DNA of 64,000 nt from Chaenocephalus aceratus (lineage: Eukaryota; Chordata; Actinopteri; Perciformes; Channichthyidae), in the NCBI GenBank assembly GCA_023974075.1, contig JAMFTG010000050.1, positions 186,001 to 250,000 on the forward strand, given 5' to 3'. The position numbers were made by a program, and so were the translations under genes. Positions 55,100-64,000 of the stretch are shown here, one piece after another (position 1 is the first letter of the stretch; each line of letters starts with the position of its first letter). The notes under the pieces are model-generated. The model was not told where the DNA came from and did no database searches. It worked only from the letters and a program-made list of their open reading frames with translations.

Positions 55100-56581
55100 A
55101 CTTTTCATATCTTGAACTGCACTGTAACTTTTATCCATGTACTTTTTCTTGTAATGTTTAAACGTAATTAAACTCCATGACATTTATGAGAGGGACTGCT
55201 CGAAAGAGATATTTGGAATATCTGGCATCGACGGATGAAAAATAGTGTTTTGGTAACACGGAGTGTTTTGGTAACACTTTAAAGACTTTGCTATGGAAGC
55301 AAAGCAGGGGAGGGGGTGTGTACAGCCTCCTGAGGGTCCAATTGTGGATGTCATGCGAGCAAAATATGGTGAAGAAAGTCTGTCTAAATATTCATATTTT
55401 AGACTGCACTGTAACTTTTATCCATGTATTTTTCCTTAATGTTTATTTTATTAGCACTGTAACTTTTATCCATGTACTTTTTCTTGTAATGTTTAATTGC
55501 ATATTTTAGACTGCACTGTAACTTTTATCCATGTATTTTTCCTTAATGTTTATTTTATTAGCTTTTCTTTTTTAATGCTTAATGTCTTTCATTTCTTTTT
55601 TGTAAAGCACTTTGAATTACCCTGCGTCGAAAAGTGCTATATAAATAAACTTGCCTTGCCTTGCCTTGCCTTGTAATATACATGGATCGGATTTCGAGGC
55701 GTAGTCGTGGGGGGGGGGGTCTGCAGTTCGGTGGACTAAGGATTGCACCACTGCTTTTTGCAGATGATGTGGTTCTGATGGCTTCATCGGTCTGCGACCT
55801 TCAGCACTCACTGGATCGGTTCGCAACCGAGTGTGAAGCGGCTGGGATGAGGATCAGCACCTCCAAATCTGAGGCCAAGGTTCTCAGCAGGAAACCGATG
55901 GACTGTCCACTCCAAGTAGGGAATGAGTCCTTACCCCAAGTGAAGGAGTTCAAGTATCTCGGGGTCTTGTTCTCGAGTGAGGGAACAATGGAGCGTGAGA
56001 TGGGCCGGAGAATCGGAGCAGCGGGAGCGGTATTGCAGTCGCTTTACCGCACCGTTGTGACGAAAAGGGAGCTGAGCCAGAAGGCAAAGCTCTCTGTCTA
56101 CCGGGCCATTTTCGTTCCTACCCTCACCTATGGTCATGAAGGATGGGTCATGACCGAAAGAACGAGATCGCGGATACAAGCGGCCGAGATGGGTTTCCTC
56201 CGCCGGGTGGCTGGTGTCTCCCTTCGAGATAAGGTGAGAAGTTCGGTCATCAGGGAGGGACTCGGAGTTGAGCTGCTCCTCCTTCGCGTCGAAAGAAGCC
56301 AGTTGAGGTGGTTCGGGCACCTAGTTAGGATGCCACCTGGGCGCCTCCCTAGGGAGGTGTTCCAGGCACGTCCAGCTGGGAAGAGACCAAGGGGTAGACC
56401 TAGGACCAGGTGGAGGGATTATATCTCTTCGCTGGCCTGGGAGCGCCTTGGGATCCCCCAGTCAGAGCTGGTTGATGTCGCCAGGGAAAAGAAAGTTTGG
56501 GGCTCTCTGCTGGAACTGCTACCCCCGCGACCCGACCACGGATAAGCGGGAGAAGATGGATGGATGGATGGAAATCTGCCC

Positions 56582-56691
56582 TTTTTTACCACAGAATGTG
56601 TAGCCCCAGAATCAACCAAAAATGTAACATCAACACCCATGACTGCCAAAGTCAGTGTGGGACATTTCTTAATGCAAACATTCACTGTCAT
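56582..56691 (-). pseudogene. ERV protease, N-terminal part
   Basis: Contains TFLVDSGATHSVV with the aspartic-protease active-site DSG. It is cut by the RTE-like LINE at its AAATCTGCC duplication. The rest is at 49600-49881. Confidence 0.88.
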
Positions 56692-56736
56692 ATTTCAAAT
56701 ATGTACCCTCTTTAACCACAGACATGTCTTCTACAT

Positions 56737-57113
<377 letters not shown>

Positions 57114-57115
57114 GT

Positions 57116-57210
57116 CTGAAGGTGAGCTGCAGCAACACGTCTCAACATGTGTCCGTACTCAGAGCTGCTAGATTGAGCTGCTGTGACGGAACATGTAGGA
57201 GAACAAGAAC
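57116..57210 (+). repeat. 95-bp segment, copy 1
   Basis: Identical by eye to 62870-62964, from CTGAAGGTGAGCTGCAGCAA to GAGAACAAGAAC. It abuts the truncated gag of the old ERV. In copy 2 it is followed by a possible coding exon, here by an unrelated repeat. Confidence 0.9.
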
Positions 57211-58613
57211 CAACCTGATCTCACCAGAATGCGTGACTCCACCACGACTCCTTTACACCACAATGCGTGGTGGAGTCACGAACTTTGTTACATTCATGTG
57301 TCTGCACCACGCAAACAACCCCAATGTAAAGTGAATGAGGCTCCTTTGTCGTGGTGCACACACACATTCTACAACGTCCCGCAGTGAGCTTTTATTCTAT
57401 AAAACGTGTTTAAAATCTACTTTATAGCTTGTAGTAACTCACGGGAGGCTTCTTTTATTTTATTTGTATTCATAATTATTTTTATTTTTCGTCAGAATGT
57501 AAAAATTACATTAGTTACGATTCGAATTTGTGTTCTCAAAAAACAGTGCATTGTGTGTAATGCAACTGTGATTTTTATTAAATTAGTTCGTTTTTAAGGA
57601 AGGCCAGAGCTTCAGCTGTGTCAAATAGATTGTTCCCTTTAGTTAACGTTATTTAAAAGATAAAGATCATGTACCCTGTATTGTATTACGAGCGTCCATT
57701 CCCATTGGATAACGGAGAATTTTACACCCGGAAGTAAGTAGCCTATTCTCCTTACTGTCGATTGATTTTACAGTGATATCTGAACTACTCATCGACTAAA
57801 AAAACACCAGATTATCCTTGTTAATTACACAACATTGATTGGTTTGAATTGTGTACAATGCTTTTGTATTTTCCCCCTTCGATTCGGAGAAACAAATATT
57901 TTTTCGGAGTTTTTGGACGGCAGAAGACACTACACTACCCAGAATCCTCAGCTATCGTTTGGGACTACACCATGTGCTTAGCTTGACAAACCCCGTGATC
58001 AGTCCTCAAGCTCTTTGATTGGTTGACCTCCAACTGCATTCCATATAAAAAAATGTTTCATAAAAGAGAAGATCATACTTTATTCAGCAGTGCTTGCTTT
58101 ACTCTTTGAAAGTCATCACATGAATGCATTGTAATAAATGGTTTGGCTGCATTAAATATTACACATCTGTCATAGTTATTTATTTATCTACAGAGATCGG
58201 GCTTAGAATAGACCGGAAACCATTCTTTTACCGTTCTGTTTTAATTTCACAATAAAGTTAGTAGTAATATTTTGTTTTGATATTATTGTTTTTTATTAAC
58301 TTCTAGACCGCTGGGTCATGTTAAGACCATCTTTTTTTTGTTGCTATGGGTTTTTTCCATCGCTTTTGTGTTACAAATATCAAAACAATAACAAAATAAT
58401 ATTCGTCGTAAACTAAACCGGAAACAGCAGTATATTTTATTTTGTAAATACATTTAACACTGTAAACTTGACAGCCTTTTAACCTATGCTTTTAACCATA
58501 GACTGTATATATAAAGCTTTTAACCCAAACCACCTACTGGTTAAAGCACGTTATTACACGTTTAGAGTAATTGCAATGCAGGTAGATTGTGTTGCTTTTT
58601 AATGACTGTTTAA
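57211..58613. other. spacer with inverted repeat, no gene
   Basis: CGTGACTCCACCACG at 57231 faces CGTGGTGGAGTCACG at 57266, a 15-bp inverted pair from a fish interspersed repeat. A promoter-like ATTGG plus ATATAAAA pair sits at 58017-58050 with no gene after it. The rest is AT-rich. Confidence 0.45.
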
Positions 58614-58672
58614 AATGCCTTTTTCTTAATGTCTTTCATTTTTGTAAAGCACTTTTGAATGTGTTATATTTT
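58614..58672 (+). mobile_element. LINE B-type 3' UTR fragment
   Basis: CTTAATGTCTTTCATTTTTG followed by TAAAGCACTTTTGAAT matches the LINE B 3' UTR at 55576-55620. Confidence 0.65.
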
Positions 58673-59299
58673 ACGAAAACATTTAAATATTAAGAGTACA
58701 TACAAAATAGTGGGAAAGTAGAAGGTCAATTATATAAATATAGAATAGAAAATATCAAGAAGATACTCAAATGATATCTAGAATAAAACAGTTTAGTGCC
58801 TGATAGAAGGATGTGCAAAACAGACAAACTAATAAGGCTTTATTTAAAGAAATGTGCAGAATACGACAGTGTAATGGTGGAAGTATACACACATTGATAG
58901 ATGTCTTGTAATGCACTGTTGAGGAACCTGTGACCCAAGTTTTTCATTAATTGCATAACTACACTGTTATGTATATGATATGTCAATAAACCTTAGAAAA
59001 TCTTGAAATCTTGTAAGGGATGTGCAAAATAGCAATTATATACAGTCTTTAATGAACTATTAGAGAATAACGAGTAATGAATATGCTTTAAACGGATCTG
59101 CAGATAAATATTTAGTCTTCTCAAGCACCAACTATCAAATATCTCGCCTGATTGTTGGCACTTGACAATCACCTTCACTGAATTTCATTCAGGTGTAACT
59201 AAAGTCTGATTTAAGGGTTGTTTATATTTCACATCATTAATCCAAATCTGTAAAGTAACTAAAATAAATGTAGTGGAGTAAAAATACCAGGTTAACCTT
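58673..59299. other. AT-rich spacer
   Basis: No gene, RNA or repeat family is recognised in these 630 bp. Confidence 0.4.
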
Positions 59300-59460
59300 A
59301 AAGAAAGCCCTCAGGATTATAAAAGACCACCATTACCCCAGCCACAAACGGTTCTGTCTGCTGCAGTCTGGCAGGCGGTACCACAGCATTCAGACTAAAA
59401 CCACCAGACACAGAGACAGCTTCATCCCACAGGCCAGAAGACTATTAAACACCTGAACTT
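59300..59460 (+). mobile_element. LINE ORF2 C-terminal fragment
   Basis: Translates in part as SGRRYHSIQTKTTRHRDSF followed by IPQARRLLNT, a common end of fish LINE reverse transcriptases. It is short and lacks the catalytic region. The family is uncertain and is not LINE A or B. Confidence 0.65.
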
Positions 59461-59777
59461 AGAAATAACACCTTTCACACAGGCACCCCGGGTTTTCCCG
59501 TTGGACCCATTCAGACCGCACTCTGGTCCCAGGAAAGAACCGCGTTGCCGCCGTTCACACACACGACCCAAGTCTGCGAGTTACTTTCTTGTTTGTCACC
59601 GCTGAACAAAGTTGTCGCATTGCTACGTCATTAAAATGAGACGTTCGGCCATTGTTATTGTTTTAGGTTGATGGAGTGGAGCTCGTGGCACACACATCGA
59701 ACTGTAAAATGTAACTGACTGGTTAATGAAAGCATTCTGCCAGGGTTGTTAACTTACAGTAGAACACAGTCCCTTTT
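59461..59777. other. spacer, possible MITE end
   Basis: CCTTTCACACAGGCACC near 59471 and GTTCACACACACG near 59550 resemble ends of short DNA elements. No pair of inverted ends is established. Confidence 0.3.
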
Positions 59778-60097
59778 CTAACACACTTTGTTCTGCGAAG
59801 GTGGTGGTTGAAAAAGCTTTTGGACCAAGGTGTTGTTCATTAAAGCTATTACGTTGACCTTAGTTATAACCATATGCCTGACATTGTTGCAGCTTGTTGC
59901 ATTTTATATAAACATATAAAATAAGACACCGATACGGTTTTCCTCAATGAACATTTAGACAACATTAAATATTCAGGGCTCCTCTCCCTCAGGGGCCTCT
60001 CCCTCAGGGGACAAGTTGTTCTTTCTCGGCACAGAGCTCGCACCTGTGAGAAGGTATGATACATTGTTTCATGCAGCGTGAGAAAGGGAGAGGTTCC

Positions 60098-60110
<13 letters not shown>
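59778..60110. repeat. duplicated segment, copy 1
   Basis: Matches 63160-63400 and 63770-63890: GGTGGTGGTTGAAAAAGCTT, TATGCCTGACATTGTTGCAG, then TCTCCCTCAGGGG units and GGCACAGAGCTCGCACCTGT. Relative to copy 2 it lacks the acidic coding block at 63430-63700, so copy 1 has a deletion. Confidence 0.85.
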
Positions 60111-60130
<20 letters not shown>

Positions 60131-60262
60131 TGTACATTCCTGCTTTTTTACCCTCTTGCACAACAATTATTTCTCAATGTTCTTCCAATGAAACTGTCAG
60201 GGTGTGTCACTTCCACATAACTGATACAAACACCCGCACCTGTGTGTGTTTGTGTGTGTGCT

Positions 60263-60294
<32 letters not shown>

Positions 60295-60400
60295 GTACAT
60301 TCCTGCTTTTTTACTTCTTGCACAACAATTATTTCTCAATGTTCTTCCAATGAAACTGTCAGGGTGTGTGACTTCCACATAACTGATACAAACACCCGCA

Positions 60401-60470
<70 letters not shown>
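60099..60470. repeat. two 165-bp units bounded by (GT)n
   Basis: TGTACATTCCTGCTTTTTTA to CATAACTGATACAAACACCC occurs at 60129-60238 and 60295-60400, each followed by GT runs (the last at 60404-60470). A third copy is at 63900-64000. Confidence 0.9.
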
Positions 60471-60472
<2 letters not shown>

Positions 60473-61270
60473 AATCAATCAATCAATCAATCAATCAATG
60501 TTTATTTATAGCCCAATATCACAAATGTTACATTTGTCTCAGTGGACTTCACAGTTTGTACAGAATATCAGTATGACAATACGACAACCTCTGTCCTCAG
60601 ATCCTCTGTCCTCAGACCCTCTGTCCTCAGACCCTCTGTCCTCAGACCCTCTGTCCTCAGACCCTCTGTCCTTAGACCCTCTGTCCTCAGACCCTCTGTC
60701 CTTAGACCCTCTGTCCTCAGACCCTCTGTCCTCAGACCCTCTGTCCTTAGACCCTCACATCGTACAAGGAAAAACTTCCAGAGAAAACCCACAGTTTAAA
60801 GGGAACATGGGAGAAAGCTCAGGGAGAGCAACAGAGGAGGGATCCCTCTGTTGGTCACATACGTGAGCAACAGATGCCGTGTGTAAATGCAAGAGATAAT
60901 ACATTTGCAACATAGGTAGTCCAGATGTTTGGAAATGCATGTGTCTGTAATAAGAAGATGAATCCACGAGGATATCAACAATCCTGTAGGAGCCATCAGG
61001 GAAGTAGTATGGTGAGAGTCTGGCAGGACCGCAGAGACAGGTTCAGCCATGACTCGAAGTCCAGGACTCAGATCCAGTGCTCAGGATAGAGGATCCAGGA
61101 CTCAGGATAGAGGATCCAGGACTCAGGATAGAGGATCCAGGACTCAGGATAGAGGATCCAGGAGGAGAGGCACGCAGGGAGAGAGGTCCCCACTGGAACC
61201 TGAATTGGTTAGAGGTATAGGAGTAGGTCAGTGGCTACATTCCACACTCCCTGTGCCGGGCTAGGCCTTC
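60471..61270 (-). mobile_element. LINE A-type 3' UTR copy with internal expansions
   Basis: A long 3' UTR copy of LINE A starting from the (TCAA)n tail. Two internal tandem expansions are private to this copy: a 15-bp unit CCTCTGTCCTCAGAC (about 11 copies, 60587-60752) and a 21-bp unit GGATCCAGGACTCAGGATAG+A (4 copies, 61080-61165). No ORF2 part is present. Confidence 0.85.
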
Positions 61271-61289
61271 TCTGCAACCTGTTACCCTC

Positions 61290-61345
61290 TAATACAGGCC
61301 TATTCAAATAGCGGCCCGCGGGCCAGATGCGGCCCAGAACCAACT
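61290..61345. mobile_element. hAT-type terminal fragment
   Basis: AGCGGCCCGCGGGCCAGATG followed by CGGCCCAG is the GC-rich end motif shared by many vertebrate hAT elements. Only the end is present. Confidence 0.5.
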
Positions 61346-61555
61346 CCCGAGTGGCCCAGCTAGCCTCCCTTAGCCAAATTCCTACACTAGTACAGACCAT
61401 GAACGCAACACTCCGCGTTGCATAGAAACCACTAAATCACAACGCAGCACGTTTTTTGAAAGTGCATCTAGTGGTGCTAGCATAGCCGGCGCGTGAGGCT
61501 CAGGAAGGCTAAATAACTTTTTTTTACCTGACGCTGCCCGCCTCCGGCGTCTATA

Positions 61556-61632
61556 TAAATCAAATCAAATCAAATGTTATTTATATAGCATATTTTTAAA
61601 CGATTTTGGGTCTAGCCAATGTGCTGTACATA
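61556..61632 (-). mobile_element. LINE tail with (AAATC)n
   Basis: AAATCAAATCAAATGTTATT followed by TATATAGCA and GTGCTGTACAT is the reverse of another L2-type 3' tail. It is a third tail type in this window. Confidence 0.65.
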
Positions 61633-62213
61633 CAGTGGCGGTTCTAGAACATTTTACATGGGGGGGCAAAGGGGAGGCAAGAGGTCATGCCAGGGTGGCA
61701 TGGGAGGGCGGACAGTACGTGGTATTTTATACTGTATATAACCTATTTATTGTTAATTCATGCCCTAACACAAGTGTTCCTAATGCACAAGAGAAACAAG
61801 GTGTTCAGACAAACCATAGGGTGCCCTTTGAGTCCCCCAAGCTTACCTCAACCATTTTAAATAAAAGGAAACTACAAAATGTATTTTAAAGCAATGAATT
61901 AATGGAACAGGTTGTTTTGCATTACAATGTAAAACTAAATATATATTTTGTTTTAAAGAAAAATGGTTGTCTTAGACAGACATATTTGCATGTCCTCACT
62001 AAGCATTATTACATATTAATTTAATATTAAACAAATCAAAATGGCCAATTATCCCTAAATGTTGCTGCTAATATAATCCTATGCTTGTCAACTTTAACTG
62101 ATCAAATAGAAATTCTGAAAAAATACTTGAATTATCTATGAAATTGCAATATTGTCCCTCAGTTTGTTTCAACCCCGTCACGCCACACCATTTACCCTCC
62201 TATTAAAATAATG
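61633..62213. other. spacer, possible DNA-element end
   Basis: ACAGTGGCGGTTCTAGAACA followed by TTTTACATGGGGGG at 61632 is a recurrent fish transposon end. No partner end is seen before 62.2 kb. The rest is AT-rich. Confidence 0.4.
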
Positions 62214-62412
62214 GATCAGTCCGTGTGTGATCTGCAGGGAGGGTCAGTCCATGTGTGATCTGCAGGGAGGGTCAGTCCATGTGTGATCTGCAGGGAGGAT
62301 CAGTCCATGTGTGATCTGCAGGGAGGGTCAGTCCATGTGTGATCTGCAGGGAGGGTCAGTCCATGTGTGATCTGCAGGGAGGGTCAGTCCATGTGTGATC
62401 TGCAGGGAGGGA
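62214..62412. repeat. 28-bp tandem repeat (7 copies)
   Basis: Unit TCAGTCCATGTGTGATCTGC plus AGGGAGGG, seven copies with one or two substitutions. It contains no open reading significance. Confidence 0.95.
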
Positions 62413-62869
62413 ATTACATCACACAAGTGTCAGTTTCTTCTCTTACCTATATTTCAGTTTTTGTATTTTCAGATTAAGATTGACAAACTCAACATTTCAA
62501 CTCTGTTGTATGCATTAATAATAGTAAATAATTAATAGTTTTGCAAAATATTACAATGTTGTAATGTCCTTGACTTCCATGGTGCCATATCTTAGCTAAA
62601 CAAGGTCTCATGCCTACTTTTTGTCAAAAACTTCAACCCTGTTAAATGTTTTCAAGGAAATTCCTCGTAGGCCTAATTATTTATATGTTGAGCCTGAGGT
62701 GGGAACATGTAGTCCACTACCTGATGTTATGACCAAACATTTTGGTTTCATTTTTCAAAGATATAAAGACCCAAAAGGCACCCGATTCAGAGAATACTCA
62801 GAATTCTGCATACTGTAAGTACTTAATTATAATTAAGTACACAAATAACATCAGCCATCTCTCAGAGAG
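62413..62869. other. AT-rich spacer
   Basis: A 65-codon frame at 62621-62818 has no recognisable domain. Nothing else is seen. Confidence 0.35.
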
Positions 62870-62964
62870 CTGAAGGTGAGCTGCAGCAACACGTCTCAAC
62901 ATGTGTCCGTACTCAGAGCTGCTAGATTGAGCTGCTGTGACGGAACATGTAGGAGAACAAGAAC
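62870..62964 (+). repeat. 95-bp segment, copy 2
   Basis: The partner of 57116-57210. It runs directly into the candidate exon at 62970, so it may be the 5' UTR of a duplicated gene. Confidence 0.9.
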
Positions 62965-62969
62965 ACACC

Positions 62970-63158
62970 ATGTGGTCCAGCTGGAGTCTCCTCTGCCTCC
63001 TGACCCTCTCTCTGACACTTCCTCTTCCTCATGTCTTCTTCTCCTTCACTAATGTCTTCATCTCCTCCTCTTCCTCCTGCTATGACCCTCCTGCTCTCTT
63101 CATCTCCTCCTCTTCCTCCTGCTCTGACCCTCCTGGTCTCTTCATCTCCTCTTTTCTA
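62970..63158 (+). CDS. possible signal-peptide exon, partial
   Basis: The ATG at 62970 is followed by MWSSWSLLCLLTLSLTLPLP, a strong signal-peptide pattern (hydrophobic core, then Pro). After about 20 codons the sequence becomes TCTTCATCTCCTCC low-complexity repeats. No clear donor site or downstream exon is seen. It could be exon 1 of a secreted or membrane gene, or a relic. I do not recognise the gene. Confidence 0.35.
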
Positions 63159-63890
63159 ACACACTTTGTTCTGCGAGGGTGGTGGTTGAAAAAGCTTTTG
63201 GACCAAGGTGTTGTTCATTAAAGCTATTACGTTGACCTTAGTTATAACCATATGCCTGACATTGTTGCAGCTTGTTGCATTTTATATAAACATATAAAAT
63301 AAGACACCGATACTGTTTTCCTCAATGAACATTTAGAGAACATTACATATTCAGGGCTCCTCTCCCTCAGGGGCCTCTCCCTCAGGGGCCTCTCCTTCAG
63401 GGCTCCTCTCCCTCAGGGGCCTCTCCCTCAGGGGCCTCTTCCTCAATGGCCTCTCCCTCAGGGGCCTCTTCCTGGTCTGTTGACTGTTGGTCAGGCTCAT
63501 AGTCTGGATAGCTGTTGTCTTCCATTTCTGAGACATCGTCCTCTATGTCTGGTTCAATCTCTTCTTCATCTGGTTTAAAACATTTGTCCAGAGCGTCTCT
63601 GACAGAAAATTGCCTCCTCATTGTGTCAATGAGTCACATGTGAGCAAGGCACAAATATAACTACATGAGAGACAGTAATGGAGGGGCATTTACTGCGAGA
63701 AAGTGAGAGGTTGTTCTTTCTCGGCACAGAGCTCGCACCTGTGAGAAGGTATGATACATTGTTTCATGCAGCGTGAGAAAGGGGACAAGTTGTTCTTTCT
63801 CGGCACAGAGCTCGCACCTGTGAGAAGGTATGATACATTGTTTCATGCAGCGTGAGAAAGGGAGAGGTTCCCGTGTCTGTGTGTGTGTGT
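63159..63890. repeat. duplicated segment, copy 2 (longer)
   Basis: Begins TTTCTAACACACTTTGTTCT as copy 1 (59775), includes a (CCTCTCCCTCAGGGG)n expansion at 63358-63470 and the acidic frame below. A 73-bp block GGCACAGAGCTCGCACCTGT... is tandemly doubled at 63720-63860. Confidence 0.85.
63397..63621 (-). pseudogene. acidic N-terminus, piggyBac-like
   Basis: A 74-codon frame starts MRRQFSVRDALDKCF and continues with very acidic sequence (EEEIEPDIEDDVSEMEDN) ending in EAPEG repeats made by the 15-bp expansion. This resembles the N-terminal region of piggyBac-type transposases of fish, but no catalytic domain follows. Weak call. A different acidic protein is possible. Confidence 0.35.
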
Positions 63891-64000
63891 GTGTGTGTGT
63901 TGTACATTCCTGCTTTTTTACTTCTTGCACAACAATTATTTCTCAATGTTCTTCCAATGAAACTGTCAGGGTGTGTCACTTCCACATAACTGATACAAAC
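63891..64000. repeat. GT-bounded unit, third copy
   Basis: Repeats the 60129-60238 unit (TGTACATTCCTGCTTTTTTA ... CATAACTGATACAAAC) and runs off the window end. Confidence 0.9.

Larger units (their letters stand above)
50236..55675 (+). mobile_element. L2-type LINE B, nearly full length
   Basis: Contains ORF1, ORF2, a 3' UTR with repeated CACTGTAACTTTTATCCATG units (55115, 55408, 55455, 55515) and a (TTGCC)n tail. It interrupts the RTE-like LINE. About 8-10 bp of RTE sequence seem lost at the junction, and no clear target duplication is seen. Confidence 0.88.
49882..56580 (+). mobile_element. Rex3/RTE-like LINE, 5'-truncated, split
   Basis: The 9-bp duplication AAATCTGCC (49882-49890 and 56572-56580) brackets the element. 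RT fragments run 49891-50235 (EEEQCGFRPGRGTTDQLFTL, CFVDLEKAYDRVPRELLW, RVGLRQGCALSP) and 55680-56545 (LLFADDVVLMASS, EFKYLGVLFSS, RSQLRWFGHLVRMPPGRLPR). The end is a (GATG)n tail at 56556-56571. LINE B entered between the RQGC and FADD boxes. The RT and tail look Rex3/RTE-like. Clade placement is from memory of the family. Confidence 0.88.

Noticed and set aside
57114..64000. 5' LTR of the old ERV
   Set aside because: No sequence matching the 3' LTR (19717-20191) was found. The ERV appears truncated in gag.

Overview
The window looks like teleost fish genomic DNA, most likely a percomorph, from an accessory, transposon-dense region. The evidence is intron-containing genes of fish-expanded families (GIMAP, SAMD3-like), L2-type LINEs with ORF1 esterase domains, a Rex3/RTE-like LINE, a retrovirus-like element with a CX6CC envelope, hAT and Kolobok DNA transposons, and long GT microsatellites. 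The species is not determined. No gene here belongs to a bacterial or phage-type operon.

Layout. 1-8.5 kb is a tandem-repeat island with at least four array families surrounding a broken minus-strand gene that has two C2H2-like zinc fingers and a tyrosine-recombinase-like C-terminus. 8.8-13 kb holds a GIMAP GTPase gene, a GIMAP exon fragment from a local duplication, and a solo LTR with exact 5-bp target duplication. 13.6-18.3 kb holds minisatellites, LINE tails, a 1013-bp hAT element and a 150-bp TTAA MITE. 18.7-19.7 kb holds the last three exons of a SAMD3-like gene.

From about 19.7 to 57.1 kb the backbone is one decayed minus-strand endogenous retrovirus (gag knuckle, protease, RT, RNase H, integrase, env, polypurine tract, 3' LTR). 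It has been spread over 37 kb by nested insertions. The protease is split by a Rex3/RTE-like LINE (9-bp target duplication), itself split by a nearly intact L2-type LINE. The region before RNase H is split by a very young LTR element (two 531-bp LTRs, one visible difference, 4-bp target duplication). RNase H is split by another L2-type LINE plus a 2.8-kb segment with a histone H2A gene. That LINE is in turn split at TTAA by a 7347-bp Kolobok transposon. Env is split by a 1-kb MITE.

The two most interesting objects are inside this nest. First, the Kolobok element carries two genes that can be spliced without a frame break: an 8-exon THAP/DDE transposase (757 aa) on the plus strand and a 3-exon, 224-aa protein on the minus strand resembling the cytoplasmic 'ballast' region of P2X7 receptors. 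The genes converge and their coding ends overlap by 21 bp, and each has a TGACGTCA box 50-80 bp upstream of its start. Second, the young LTR element has no recognisable gag-pol and instead carries a spliced, frameshifted piece of an Ajuba/WTIP-type LIM-domain gene next to its polypurine tract.

57.1-64 kb holds further repeats: LINE tails with internal tandem expansions, a twice-present 95-bp segment, a possible signal-peptide exon, and duplicated segments one of which encodes an acidic piggyBac-like N-terminus.
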